NCBI GenBank assembly: GCA_001599355.1
Contig: BCGQ01000007.1
Location: 376,620-440,619, forward strand
Origin: Nakazawaea peltata
Lineage: Eukaryota > Ascomycota > Pichiomycetes > Alaninales > Pachysolenaceae
DNA: 64,000 bases
Reading direction: 5' to 3'
A program made the position numbers and the translations under genes. Below the pieces are notes generated by a model. It was not told the DNA's origin. It was given only the letters and a program-made list of their open reading frames with translations, and made no database searches. Numbering within the stretch: the stretch's first letter is position 1; the number at the start of each line of letters is the position of its first letter. Below, one piece after another: positions 28,288 through 38,976 of the stretch.

Positions 28288-29274
28288 ATGTTCTTTGAAT
28301 CTCTTACTCATATCTACAAGACTCTTATTTGCTCTCCAAGTCCAAGATTAACTCCGGAACAGTATCCCGACTTGACAGGCACCACCGCCCTTCTCACCGG
28401 TTGTAGTGCTGGTATCGGAGTACCAACCTTGAAGTACTTGGTTGCTCAGAACTGCCATGTGATCGCCGGTGTCAGAAATCAATCAAAAATGGAGACAGTC
28501 AAGCTGAAGATTTTACTGGAGTTGGGAGAGAATGGCGGCAAACCGGTTGGAAAGATCGATATTGTCACCTTTGACTTGAACGATTTGACTACTTTGAAGG
28601 GCGTTCCAAGCCAAATTGAGAAAATCACCGATCATTTGGACATCATTATCCATAATGCTGGAGCTCTGATGTTCAGCGAACCTACTACTAAGCAGGGCTT
28701 TAACCCATTTTTAGGTGTCAATGCTTGGGCTCCTTTCTTGTTACAGCAATATTTGGATCCATTTTTCTTGAAAGAGTCGGCCAGTCCATATAAACGTTTA
28801 GTATGGCTCGGATCTGCTGCACATTTGTTCTTCGGTAAAGGTGGTGTAACTTGGGATTGTATTGAAGGTAAGAAGAAATACTCGTTTGAATTCAAGGCTT
28901 ACGCAGAATCAAAGGTACTGCTTATGTTCTTTGCTTATTATTGGAGTGTTATTCACAAAGATGATATTGCCCGTAACGACAAAATCATCAGCTTGTCTGT
29001 GCACCCTGGTATGATTTCTTCGGATCTTGCTCGTGATGCTCCAAAAATTATCGAAATGATGCAACACACAGGATTCAATTCCAAATGGGGAGCTATTACA
29101 GTTCTTTATGGTGCTTTGAGCGATGAGCTTAACTCCAAGGACAACCAAGGAACTTATGTCTGTCCATGGGGTACCCCATTCCAACCAAGAAGTGACGTGA
29201 AGGAGAGTTTCACCAACGGAAACGCCCGTAGAATGTGGGAGTACGCCAAAGAGGTTACTGCACCTTATTTCTAA
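28288..29274 (+). CDS. Short-chain dehydrogenase/reductase, substrate unknown
   Basis: A classical Rossmann SDR of 328 residues. The cofactor motif TGCSAGIG lies at 37-44, the N-[NS]-A-G equivalent is IIHNAGA, and the catalytic Tyr-Lys is YAESK (Y205, K209) after a WLGSAAH serine strand. The N-terminal 30 residues precede the fold, and the C-terminus has a PWG-PF-P segment. It resembles fungal retinol-dehydrogenase/WWOX-like reductases of unknown substrate. There is no membrane segment or targeting signal. Codon choice is of a well-expressed gene. Confidence 0.8.
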   Translation: MFFESLTHIYKTLICSPSPRLTPEQYPDLTGTTALLTGCSAGIGVPTLKYLVAQNCHVIAGVRNQSKMETVKLKILLELGENGGKPVGKIDIVTFDLNDLTTLKGVPSQIEKITDHLDIIIHNAGALMFSEPTTKQGFNPFLGVNAWAPFLLQQYLDPFFLKESASPYKRLVWLGSAAHLFFGKGGVTWDCIEGKKKYSFEFKAYAESKVLLMFFAYYWSVIHKDDIARNDKIISLSVHPGMISSDLARDAPKIIEMMQHTGFNSKWGAITVLYGALSDELNSKDNQGTYVCPWGTPFQPRSDVKESFTNGNARRMWEYAKEVTAPYF

Positions 29275-29670
29275 GTTATGTAATTCTTTTCATATAGCCA
29301 AGACTAATGAATTCATCTATTGGACCCAATGTAACATCGGCATTGATCATTCTTCAAATTCCTTCCCCATCTCTAGTTTTCATCAAGATTTCCCTCCTGC
29401 AGGATATTTGCCCTTTTTCCAAACGATTATGCAGGAAAACTCAAATTCAATCGTCAAAGGGCACAAATTTCCTTTCTGAGATCGGAGCGCGCGTAAAAGG
29501 TAGATTCTCAAAGGGTCCAAAAAGGGGGTTAGTCAATGCCTAACAAGTTTAGTCAGTTGATAAATGCGATTGGCTGACTATATTCAATGGGAGAAGACGA
29601 TCATGATTTTATTTCATAACTCTAGAGAAACAAATAAAGTATATTAAGACATATATATATGTATTTATGA
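29275..29670. other. Convergent 3' interval
   Basis: About 400 bases between the SDR stop and the siderophore transporter stop. One 78-codon + strand frame (29307-29543) has no recognisable feature. TATATATATG at 29653-29662 lies at the transporter 3' end. Confidence 0.45.
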
Positions 29671-31602
29671 TCACCATGGCAGCCAATCCTTCTTTAATCT
29701 CTCTTTCCAAGTCAAACCTTTTCTGTCTTGATCTTGCTTTTCTTCCTCAGAAATATCTTCGACGGCATTCAAAGTGTCACCCAAGTAGTAGTTGGTTTGG
29801 AAGCAAGCCAGTAACATATGGAGAATGTAAATTGAGATGGCAATAGAGAACAAGTAGTAAGCAGTATGTTTGTAGGCTTCAACAGCTGCATTTCTAATCT
29901 CAGAACCCCATGGATAAGCATGAATGACGTTAATAGATCCATACATCTTGGCAATTTCAGCATCTGTAACGGAATCTGGCATGTATAATCTCAAATAATG
30001 TTGAACCTTAGTTGACCAGATTGGGGCTGCGATAGCTGATCCAATGGCAGCTCCAATGGAAGACCACAACGAGATGATAGAGATAACAAGGGAGACGTCT
30101 TGATGAGGAACAGAAGCTTGAGAAGCAACCAGACAACCAACAACGGAGAAACCTCCTCCAATACCAGCAAAGACTTGGACAATAACCAAAGCCAGAGTAG
30201 AGTTTCTGATCGTATTAGGAGGTTTAATAACGATACCTTGACCGATAGTGGAGATCGACATACCGATAACTTCAGCAAGTTTGAAACGATGTGTGTATCT
30301 TTGAATGAGACCAGCGACTATACCAAAGACACACAAAGAGATAGTCAATGTGTTATTGTAGTAAGTGTATTCCTTCAGAGTGAAATCGGTTACGATCCAT
30401 ACAATGGAACTAAGATATAAAGTTCTGATATAACCACCCAACATGTAGAAGAAGTCAATAATCATAGACATGATGAATGTCTTATTGGTCATTACTCTCT
30501 TAGGCATCGATGGGAACTTACAGTACTTGAACTCATACACAACATAAGCAATCAAGATAAGACCGCCCATGATGATCATGGCAATGATACTTGGGTTTCT
30601 CCAGCCATTCTTAGCATTGGAGTACAACGAGAAAGGAATCAACAACAAAGCCCAACCGAATCCCAAAAGAATCAAACCAAAGATATCAATTTCAATTAAA
30701 GTTCTACCGACGAACTGTCTCCAGTTCTCTTTGGAACCATCTTCTCTTCCAATGAAATTACTTTTGGCAAAAGTAAGTTCTCCATCTTTATTGGCTTTGT
30801 GGTCCAAATAGAACATGATCAGAACTGCTGGAGAACAGACTACTGGCATAATGATTGCGAACATACCATAACCCCAACGCCATTGATCTGGAACCAAATC
30901 CTGGACAATATAAGCTGTGAACCAGGTGTTGATAATATATGGACTAGACAAAATACCATGCGAAAGACCTCTGTATTTTAATGGGACTAAATCAGCACAA
31001 AGAATACTGTTCAATAAGTCAATACCGGTCAAACCAATATTGGTGAAAACAGAACCAACAATGTACAGGCCAATACTTTGAGTAGAAGCTTGAAGGATAC
31101 TACCGAGCGTGTACATGAACAAAACAATACAGTAGCAGACAGGACGGGAACTGACATCACAGATCTTGGCTAACAATGGTTTACAAACGGCCTTCATAAT
31201 GGAAGTGACAATTTGTAAAGTTGACAACATGGAATGATGTCCATAAGAAGAGGTGGCATAAGGGTCATAATTGTAGGTAGTGGAAGAATCAAAAGCAGAT
31301 GCCCAACTACAGACAGTGATACTACCACCAAGCAAGAGCTTGTAAAAAAGAGGGTTGCTGGAGCGCTCGATCATTTCCTTGACAGCCTCAATTCTTCTAA
31401 CACCATGGGTCTTAATCTTTCCGGACTCGATTAAAGATTGCAAGTCTGTCTCAGAGTCAGATTCCGATGAAGCCTTCAATTCTGAAGATTCAGTGTTCGT
31501 GTGTTTTTGAGTATGTGAGTTTACATCCAACAGGTCATCGGAATTGTTGCTGATGGACTCAGCAGTAGCTTGAGCTGCAGAGATTGGTTCCTGGTGGCTC
31601 AT
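29671..31602 (-). CDS. Siderophore-iron transporter (ARN/SIT family MFS)
   Basis: A plasma-membrane or endosomal MFS carrier for ferric siderophores. About 14 hydrophobic segments follow a hydrophilic, Ser/Asp/Glu-rich N-terminus of about 75 residues. GVRRIEAV precedes the first helix, and the first outer loop FDSSTTYNYDPYATSSY corresponds to the ARN-family Y-x-Y-x-x-YATSSY loop. The C-terminal extracellular loop (YMPDSVTDAEIAKMYGS) and last helix are also typical. The start at 31602 is preferred because a TATA box lies 60 bases upstream, and the longer frame would begin above that box. 643 residues. The ligand cannot be predicted. Confidence 0.88.
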   Translation of the reverse strand: MSHQEPISAAQATAESISNNSDDLLDVNSHTQKHTNTESSELKASSESDSETDLQSLIESGKIKTHGVRRIEAVKEMIERSSNPLFYKLLLGGSITVCSWASAFDSSTTYNYDPYATSSYGHHSMLSTLQIVTSIMKAVCKPLLAKICDVSSRPVCYCIVLFMYTLGSILQASTQSIGLYIVGSVFTNIGLTGIDLLNSILCADLVPLKYRGLSHGILSSPYIINTWFTAYIVQDLVPDQWRWGYGMFAIIMPVVCSPAVLIMFYLDHKANKDGELTFAKSNFIGREDGSKENWRQFVGRTLIEIDIFGLILLGFGWALLLIPFSLYSNAKNGWRNPSIIAMIIMGGLILIAYVVYEFKYCKFPSMPKRVMTNKTFIMSMIIDFFYMLGGYIRTLYLSSIVWIVTDFTLKEYTYYNNTLTISLCVFGIVAGLIQRYTHRFKLAEVIGMSISTIGQGIVIKPPNTIRNSTLALVIVQVFAGIGGGFSVVGCLVASQASVPHQDVSLVISIISLWSSIGAAIGSAIAAPIWSTKVQHYLRLYMPDSVTDAEIAKMYGSINVIHAYPWGSEIRNAAVEAYKHTAYYLFSIAISIYILHMLLACFQTNYYLGDTLNAVEDISEEEKQDQDRKGLTWKERLKKDWLPW

Positions 31603-32556
31603 TTTAAGTTTCAAAATACTTCCTGCCTTCTCTAACGACCAAGCAAAGTGGCTATCCCAGCCACTTATATACCATTTCCAATTCAATTCTATTCCAAAAC
31701 CCAATTGAATTATCTACTTCATCTACGACGACAATGTCTTGGTATTTTGAAAAAAATAGAATTTCTGCCCTTTTCTTTCCTAGCCCCCTATTGTCGTCGC
31801 TTCGACTTTATGCAGGAATTAAAGTTATTTTCTAAGGAGAAGCGTTTTTTTGTTTCTTTTTCTTGCCCGTGACTATGCTACCGATCACCGAGTATAATCT
31901 GATCCGAACTGATTAAATTTGCGGTCCGACGAACATCAACTGTCTGTAGTGGTTATACATAGAGTCCAGATGCATAAGCATTACGGCATTGTATATCGCA
32001 TTCATGTAGCAACAATTGCCTTCACTCAGACCCTTTCTTTCTTTCTCTCTGCGGTTCCTCACTATTAAGGCTTGGAGATCAAAAAGATAAGCATTTTAAC
32101 TAAACCGAGCGCGGCCATTACAACCACGATTTTTGAACCTTGTTACAAAATTAAATTCCAAGACTAGCTGTCCAATAACTGAGCTCCATGTAACCCTAAT
32201 ACGCCAAAGTCGTCACTCACAACTCCCCACCAAGTGGTCACTGATGTCTTGGCAGTTTCCACTGGCAAATAAAAATTTGAATGTTGCATGCAAAAACTTA
32301 AGAATTTGCCCTCCCCAAAAGCTCAAAGCGGAAATCAAAAAGAAGAGAAAAAAGGGGTTTAAAGCTTAGGACCGAGAATGCCAAAAAAAACATTTCTATC
32401 TCCTTGGCAGTAAAATAAATGTTGAGAGGTGCAGGCCAGCTGCAAGCAGACCACGAAAGGGATACATTGTCCTGGTAACTCCAAGTAACTGTAGCTATGC
32501 TGAATCTAGTGAGATAACTACAATAAGTAAAAGACTAATTAAAATACGATTTAAAA
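31603..32556. other. Upstream region of the siderophore transporter
   Basis: About 950 bases. CTTATATA at 31664-31671 is the minus-strand TATA box. One AGATAAG (about 32080-32086) could bind a GATA factor; iron-responsive GATA repressors (Fep1/Sfu1) are known for this gene class, but a single site is weak support. No gene is seen. Confidence 0.45.
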
Positions 32557-35133
32557 TTACCAAGAGGTTGGTCCAAAATGGTCAACAGTAGTAGGATCTT
32601 TGAGTGAAAGTCTTCCGTTCATACCATCAACCCCCTCGAAACTGACGGTATTACCCCACCAATTAATTGGCTTTGGATGGTATTGTACAGCAAAGAAGAT
32701 GATAACAGCACCAAAGGCAACACCAGCTTGCAAAGCACTAACAAGAACGTAGTTATACTTCTCAAACCAAGCCTGGTACCGACGACGAATGTGGTGCATA
32801 AATATGAACAGCAAATAAAGACCTGGAATAGCATAAACTAAATTATAAGGAGCAAAGAGATTGACGAAACCGCCGAGAACAACCGATGGTTGGAATCTGT
32901 TTGTGAAAATCTTTGGAGCAATTTTCTTCATCAGGATGAAGAAGAGGGCCAAGAGGAACCCAATAAGGAAACACCATTTCAACAAAGGATAGATTTGATC
33001 AAACACTCTCTTAGGACCAATAACACCCCAAATGACAGAAGCGGAGTAGATGGTTCTTTCGCTTGGACAACTGAATTTCTCAGGTTGATCTTCTTCACAA
33101 AATCCTTCGATGTTAGACAATTGGAAATTAACAACACCAAGAACGACAAATACTTGGATGAATACAGCCATAATCTGCCCTCTGAAGATAGCCACTGGAG
33201 GGATCTTTGCATAGTGCAGAATCTTTTGATCAGAGATATAAGTGTCAGCTTGTCCACCAATGTTGTAACCCAAAGCCTTTAAAGTCATCAATGCTGTACC
33301 ATTTCCTGGGAGAGCATAACCAATGATCAATTCAACTAAAACATTCAATCCCAAAGGAAATCCAGTTATGGAGTAGATCAAAGCGAAAGGGATTAAGAAT
33401 ACAAGGTTGATTCCAAGCAGGAAGAAAAGACCCCAAACTGGTGTATTTGTTGGATAGACCTCCAAACAGATAATACCCAAAACAATGGAGATGATCAAAA
33501 TGATGAAGAAGTACCAATCTGGAACTTCCTTGTATTTTGACATCATTCTTGAATGTGGATCAACTAATCCGTCAAAGTTAGAACTTCTGAAATTCTTCAA
33601 AGATTTGCTGAATTGCTTCATAGAAGAAAGAACACCTGCTCTCTCGATGTACAACGTATAGACGAAGGTGAATGGATAAATGGCAAAGAAAGCACCATAG
33701 ACAACCAAGTTAGCCGCAGTATACATAGGTGGAGAATACAGCTTATACTTTTTAATGTCAAAGAGACCATTTGTCAAAATCTCTGTCACAGCATAGGGCT
33801 CACCTGTGTTGGTATAGATATTGTTGTCGTTGATTGGTAAGTAAGCTGTCCAGTACATGTTGCTGAAGTAGACACCGACGATACTTACAAACGCAATCAT
33901 TATTCCAACAAATTGGTTAGCAGTGGTGAACCAAGGGTTGGTTAATGGATTCAAATAGCCAGCAACATTCCAGTCAAAGGTAGGAATTGGATTGAATCCT
34001 AAGCCAAGTGAGGAACCAGTAATGACAGCCAAGTTGAAATTATTCGGAGCGATCCAGCACATCCAGTTAAAAGTAGAAAGAGCCTGGAAGATATAGTTTG
34101 GGAACCAAAAGTATAAAAACATCAGACCGCTTGTTATCCAGAAAAACTTGTATTTGGAAATGGTCCAGCCATGGATGTTCTCTTTCATCTCTGGCTTCAA
34201 AAGCAGACGGTTCAAAGCAACAGTAGGCAAGATAGAAGGCCAAACAGATCTAACAGGATAAACGACAAACTTTCTCAAAAGACCAGCACATCCAAGTCCC
34301 ATGAATTGGGTGCACAACAGTAACAAGACTTGGAAACCAAAATCGACCCATTCACTCTTATAGAACAATTTCTGGACGATAATGTTTGAGTCGACGTAGA
34401 CACCGGAGGAGGTAACATTGTAACAGATCGTAGCAAAAATCTGTTCTTTGAAACTCCAAGGACCATTGTTCAAATGGAATCTGCGGCCTCTAAAAGTAAA
34501 ACTCCAGTTAGGAATAATGAACTCCCATAATTTTCCTGAAGGATACAACAACATTTGCACAACAGAACCACTTAAAGAAATAGGAGGTTGTCTGTGAGAA
34601 AAGAACTCATTAACACCAGAACCAATGATAACCCAAATGATGGTAAGAAAGTAAGCTCTGAAAGTCTCAACTGGAGCATCAACATCATCAAATGGTTCCG
34701 TAATGGCTCTAACTTCTGGGTAAGGAGAATGGTACATAATTAAGGATGCTAACATTCTAGTTTCGAAATCCCATTCAGAATCGTCAAAGTTCTTTTCCTT
34801 AAGCAAGTGTTGGATCTCCTGATAATCCAGCTCTGGGAAGTTTGGGTCATCATCATGATAAACCAAAGCTTCCTCCAAAGCCTTGATGGCAGTTTCAATG
34901 TCCATGGTGTAAATCTTGTTCAACATGAACTGAGTGTCTAGAGGTAAGTTATTGACATCATCATCAGCACCGTGTCCAGTTTTGTATAATAATCTTGAGA
35001 TAAATCTTTCTTCAAAATTACCGATGTAGTCAACGTTTGAGTCAAAGTCAACGTCTGACTTTTCAATTACCACTTTCTCTGAATCTTTGATATCCCTGCT
35101 CTCATGGAGATCCTTCTCATTGATGGAAGCCAT
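32557..35133 (-). CDS. Oligopeptide transporter, OPT family
   Basis: A proton-coupled plasma-membrane transporter of tetra/pentapeptides or glutathione-like peptides. The 858-residue length and 12-16 hydrophobic helices suit the OPT family. Family landmarks are GSGVNEFFSHRQPPISLS in the first helix region, NNGPWSFKEQ, the NY-F type segment TFNWMCWIAP, and late GYALPGNGTA and the C-terminal NWWGN. The N-terminal about 150 residues are acidic and cytosolic. A TATA box lies at 35187-35194, about 55 bases upstream. Within the family it looks nearer OPT2 than OPT1, but this is not certain. Confidence 0.92.
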   Translation of the reverse strand: MASINEKDLHESRDIKDSEKVVIEKSDVDFDSNVDYIGNFEERFISRLLYKTGHGADDDVNNLPLDTQFMLNKIYTMDIETAIKALEEALVYHDDDPNFPELDYQEIQHLLKEKNFDDSEWDFETRMLASLIMYHSPYPEVRAITEPFDDVDAPVETFRAYFLTIIWVIIGSGVNEFFSHRQPPISLSGSVVQMLLYPSGKLWEFIIPNWSFTFRGRRFHLNNGPWSFKEQIFATICYNVTSSGVYVDSNIIVQKLFYKSEWVDFGFQVLLLLCTQFMGLGCAGLLRKFVVYPVRSVWPSILPTVALNRLLLKPEMKENIHGWTISKYKFFWITSGLMFLYFWFPNYIFQALSTFNWMCWIAPNNFNLAVITGSSLGLGFNPIPTFDWNVAGYLNPLTNPWFTTANQFVGIMIAFVSIVGVYFSNMYWTAYLPINDNNIYTNTGEPYAVTEILTNGLFDIKKYKLYSPPMYTAANLVVYGAFFAIYPFTFVYTLYIERAGVLSSMKQFSKSLKNFRSSNFDGLVDPHSRMMSKYKEVPDWYFFIILIISIVLGIICLEVYPTNTPVWGLFFLLGINLVFLIPFALIYSITGFPLGLNVLVELIIGYALPGNGTALMTLKALGYNIGGQADTYISDQKILHYAKIPPVAIFRGQIMAVFIQVFVVLGVVNFQLSNIEGFCEEDQPEKFSCPSERTIYSASVIWGVIGPKRVFDQIYPLLKWCFLIGFLLALFFILMKKIAPKIFTNRFQPSVVLGGFVNLFAPYNLVYAIPGLYLLFIFMHHIRRRYQAWFEKYNYVLVSALQAGVAFGAVIIFFAVQYHPKPINWWGNTVSFEGVDGMNGRLSLKDPTTVDHFGPTSW

Positions 35134-36398
35134 TTTTGCGCGATGGGGGGCTAGAAAAGATGACGATGAGGGGGGTTTTTAGCAACTTATATATCTAGAC
35201 CAGGAGACAGTAACTGATAAGAAATGAGGGAATTTGTGGAGGGTTACAATTGGCTATCAGAGATATCAAAGCTGATAAACTCCACCTAAATCAATGAAAA
35301 GAAAAGAAACATACACTATCACACGGCAACAATATGTCACAATTGTGGATGTTGAAAAATTATGCTGCAGAACCTTCGACTATAATTGCATGATAAGAAT
35401 ATGCATATCGACTTGTTTGCAGAAAAGTACAGTGACGTTAAAAATTATTATAGGAGAAGCTTATTCAATTCACAATAGATGGGAGTTTGATAAGGAGTTG
35501 TATCGATAGAGAAGAGGCCCCGGAAGTGGATGGAAAATGAGTCCTATGTAAGGTCCTATTAATATGTGCGCTGACTAAAAGTTGATGACGTTTATTTGAA
35601 TATGATTGGCTCCAGCTAGTGGTCGGTGGTATTCAACAAATTTTAATTTAGTAGACTCGAGTGATATAGAGTGGTTTTAGTATTTGCGGAATCACCCGTC
35701 ACCCCTTCGTCCACCTTTCAAGATCAGTCATTCCGTACCGTTCTAAAGCCGTTCCCCCTCCGAAGATTTTCTCTCTTTTCCTCCAGTAGAAACCCCCTTT
35801 TTTTCCCCCTTTTATTTTTCTCATACATTTTGATAGAAAAAGCTTAAAGAAAACTATTTTCCGTACGGCACTGAGTGCATTTCCACTATGCGTTTCTTTT
35901 TTTAGAAGTTCTCCGAGGGTGAAAAAGCATTTTTCGGGGGTGGGGGATTCGATGGGGGAGGATGGAGGAGATGGGGTGATTGAATGAAGGATGAAGAAAT
36001 GAAGAAGACCGTGGACACCAACTGGAATTTGCATTGATTCTCCCCTTGAGGTCCAAATAAGCCCCCACCGAGAAGTTTATGCTTAAACTAACCCCCCTCT
36101 AGTCACCTTTAAGCCTCTTCTCTAGTACGTCATAGCAGAATATTCATACTATTTGTGGTTTGTTTTGAAGGGGCCGCATAAACCTGCAGAAATATGCAGG
36201 ATTTGGGTGGGAATCAAGCAATTCCAAGAGATTTCTCCTTTCGATCCTGAGGCAGTTAATCTAGCGTGGGCTCTTGTTCAAACTAAGAGCGAGGATTATG
36301 CGGAGAGGGTTATTTTTAGAGTATTATGAGGCATTTGATGAAAAGCTACGGGGATAACTCGAATTAGGAAATTTGTTCCACCTCTTTGCCCGGGATTA
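35134..36398. other. Gene-free interval with a G-run tract
   Basis: About 1.27 kb holding the OPT promoter (left) and the ENGase 3' end (right). At 35936-35976 the + strand has four runs of four or five G with loops of 1, 7 and 14 bases. Open frames at 35294-35509 and 35699-36068 have no supporting features. Confidence 0.45.
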
Positions 36399-38483
36399 TT
36401 ACTTAGTATACAAATTTATAGAGTCGCCTATTATGCATTGCCCAATACGGCTCACGATATCTATTCGGACCCGTTTGATTGTTGAGTCCAAAAGGATATA
36501 GGGCACTACGGCGGTGGATTTGAACTCGCCGTCCACAAAAATATTCCAATACAATGGGTCAGCTGTTGCTTCCCACAGAATCGATATCTGATTAGAAGAT
36601 AGTGTGGTTTTAGTGACATTTGAAGCTTTGACTCTTTCAGAAATCTCGTCATCTGAAGTGGATGAGATGGCAAGATCGCCAAGCAAAAGTGGAATGTTCT
36701 TGGCTTTGCCTAAAATGATATACTCATTGAGAAAGGAATCATCTCCGGCAAATTCCTGAAATTCTATCGCAATTGAACTCAAATAAACTTTTTCGTACTT
36801 TGGGTGATGCTCAGGTAAAGTGATTGTTTGCCAAAAGGCATGCCACAGAGCTGTGGAACCACTTATATTTTGGTTAGTAACTGGAATATTCACTTCTTCA
36901 CTTCTTTTTCTTCCATTATAATAGATAATTTCAAATTTTACGATTATTGCATAGCATGTTTTTTGGCTGCTTGTCAAATATTTATATGTAAATCTCATAT
37001 CAAACGTGTTTCCCGCACAGTATTGATTTAATAAAAACATATTTGACCTACATTTACCCTCTGTTCCAGCAGAGATCTTTAGACAGTTGCCAAGTTGATA
37101 GGCATCCCTATAATACAATTCAAAGTGCATAGAATCAGTATCTTTCTCTTTTTTCAACAAATCTTGGTAACATTTCAATGGGATAGAACTTGTCAAACTT
37201 CCATTGATCCAGCCTTTGTTTGATATTAAACCCCCATTCTCAAAAAATTTATAGCCTTTTCCCTGGCTGAAATTAGTATAAAAAATAAATTCCTGAGAAC
37301 CGGTACCCGAATAGGTAGCTTCAAGATGAGGCTGGATCAATTCGTAGGTAGATTTCAGCTTCCCTCCAGATAGCCAGAATTTCGTATCATTATAATCGAA
37401 CTGCTCAATGGAGTCTTGAAATTTCTCGTAAGTCCAACCTGGAGCAAATATACCGACTTTAGGGAGAGCTGTGCTCAGTGAGATGATATCTACAGCTGTG
37501 TTTGTATCGAATCCTCCTTGTGAAAGTTTCATACCACGTCCCCAAACATCTATGCCCACAAATACATTAGCTTGTGATCCTGCTACTTCCAAATTTCGTT
37601 GTAGAGATGACTCATCCCACCAGTAGTTAGTTAACATTGAGTCTGAGTTCTTGAGATATTTGTAATTGAACTCGGTGACCCCATTGCCATATATAACAGT
37701 ATTAAATTTATCCACATACAGGTCGTACCAGACGACACGAGAATGACGAGGAATATGAAGCTTCAATTCCGAGGTCAACGACATGACAAAATCGGCCAAT
37801 TGCAACCCCAAATGATTATCTTTGAATTTAGTCTCGACGTTGATCAAGAAGCCGTCGAATTTATAGTGCATACATAACTTGATAAGATGGGGAATATACT
37901 TGAAATGAACACTATCAGAATCTCTCAGCATTAACAGTTCAAGCTCATCTGAGGAGCCATTCTCAAATATAATAGTACCTAAACACGGGATACCAGCTTT
38001 ATGACATTGATTGATCCATGAAATTGGAGGAACTGAGATCCGATGATGGGAAAAGTATATGAACTCATCACATAACTGAGGGAACCTGAGGAAGTAATAG
38101 TAAATTGAAGTAGTTTCAGGGAGGTGAAAGTATCCAGTAGGGTCAGCATCTTGTAAATGTTGGTATCCATTCTTAAAGTCATGAGTGATCTGTAAACGAG
38201 GTTTTTTGGGGTCCGAGGACTCAGGCCTAGTATAAGAGGAGATAGAGTCTCGTGGAATTCTTAGCTTATCGAGTGGAGAGTCGCGAACGCCATCGGAACC
38301 TTCAATCCAAGCATCAAACAGAGATAAATTGGTGAAAAAGATACTTGAAGGTGTAACCGACAAAGATTTCGATACATCCTTGGGTACTACCTGCTTTGAA
38401 GTCAGCAGAATATCCGAATCTCCCAGCCTTGACCTACCACTCTTCCCTACTCCAACTTCCTGCGGTGACCTCTTCCCTCTCAT
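36399..38483 (-). CDS. Endo-beta-N-acetylglucosaminidase, glycoside hydrolase family 85
   Basis: A GH85 enzyme that cleaves the chitobiose core of free or misfolded-protein N-glycans. The catalytic pair is visible in FDGFLINVETKF: Asn215 (oxazoline stabiliser) and Glu217 (acid/base), numbered from the ATG at 38483. Other landmarks are the beta-strand HKAGIPCLGTIIFE, VVWYDLYV, the LTNYWWDES segment, FVGIDVWGRG and FAPGWTYE. A C-terminal beta-sandwich-like half follows. There is no signal peptide, so it is probably cytosolic. The frame upstream of 38483 has no ATG. 694 residues. S. cerevisiae lacks GH85; methylotrophic yeasts such as Ogataea have it. Confidence 0.9.
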   Translation of the reverse strand: MRGKRSPQEVGVGKSGRSRLGDSDILLTSKQVVPKDVSKSLSVTPSSIFFTNLSLFDAWIEGSDGVRDSPLDKLRIPRDSISSYTRPESSDPKKPRLQITHDFKNGYQHLQDADPTGYFHLPETTSIYYYFLRFPQLCDEFIYFSHHRISVPPISWINQCHKAGIPCLGTIIFENGSSDELELLMLRDSDSVHFKYIPHLIKLCMHYKFDGFLINVETKFKDNHLGLQLADFVMSLTSELKLHIPRHSRVVWYDLYVDKFNTVIYGNGVTEFNYKYLKNSDSMLTNYWWDESSLQRNLEVAGSQANVFVGIDVWGRGMKLSQGGFDTNTAVDIISLSTALPKVGIFAPGWTYEKFQDSIEQFDYNDTKFWLSGGKLKSTYELIQPHLEATYSGTGSQEFIFYTNFSQGKGYKFFENGGLISNKGWINGSLTSSIPLKCYQDLLKKEKDTDSMHFELYYRDAYQLGNCLKISAGTEGKCRSNMFLLNQYCAGNTFDMRFTYKYLTSSQKTCYAIIVKFEIIYYNGRKRSEEVNIPVTNQNISGSTALWHAFWQTITLPEHHPKYEKVYLSSIAIEFQEFAGDDSFLNEYIILGKAKNIPLLLGDLAISSTSDDEISERVKASNVTKTTLSSNQISILWEATADPLYWNIFVDGEFKSTAVVPYILLDSTIKRVRIDIVSRIGQCIIGDSINLYTK

Positions 38484-38976
38484 AGTCTGCAGTTGTGTAT
38501 CGTATTCCACCGCAGGATACTTATAATACGACGAGTTCAACTCTGCAAACTGTATATAGCTGAAATATCTGAAATACTGAATGATGAAGTGATATGCCAA
38601 CTCAACGTACTATGATTATAACGTTGGTCACTCTAAACAGTGGCTGGTCATCTAAGACGTCAAACTCCTCGATCGTGCGCATCTCCAGGATAAGCTGGAT
38701 AAGCAAACCATAATTCGTAAATTGCTGACACAAGCGCTATGTAAAGCTCAGAGTCCTCTCAAAGTCCCCAACGCGCATCGCACATGCTCTCAACATAAAA
38801 CAATAAACTGCTCACCAATAAAATGCTCGCCACCAAAGGTCGCGCACACCAAACTTCCAAAAAGGACAACAGATAAGGGACGACTAGCGCCAGACCACAA
38901 GGATAACACAGCACCACAGCACCACATCATCGCATCATCGCATCATCCCACAGCTACGACAACGCTCACTACCGCA

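Noticed and set aside
36480-36530. tRNA-like box-B pattern (GGATTTGAACTC)
   Set aside because: It is inside the conserved end of the ENGase gene and has no matching box A or cloverleaf.
38722-38976. N-terminal extension of DOP1 (85 codons)
   Set aside because: No ATG in this part, low-complexity sequence, and other Dop1 proteins start close to the first ATG at 38977.
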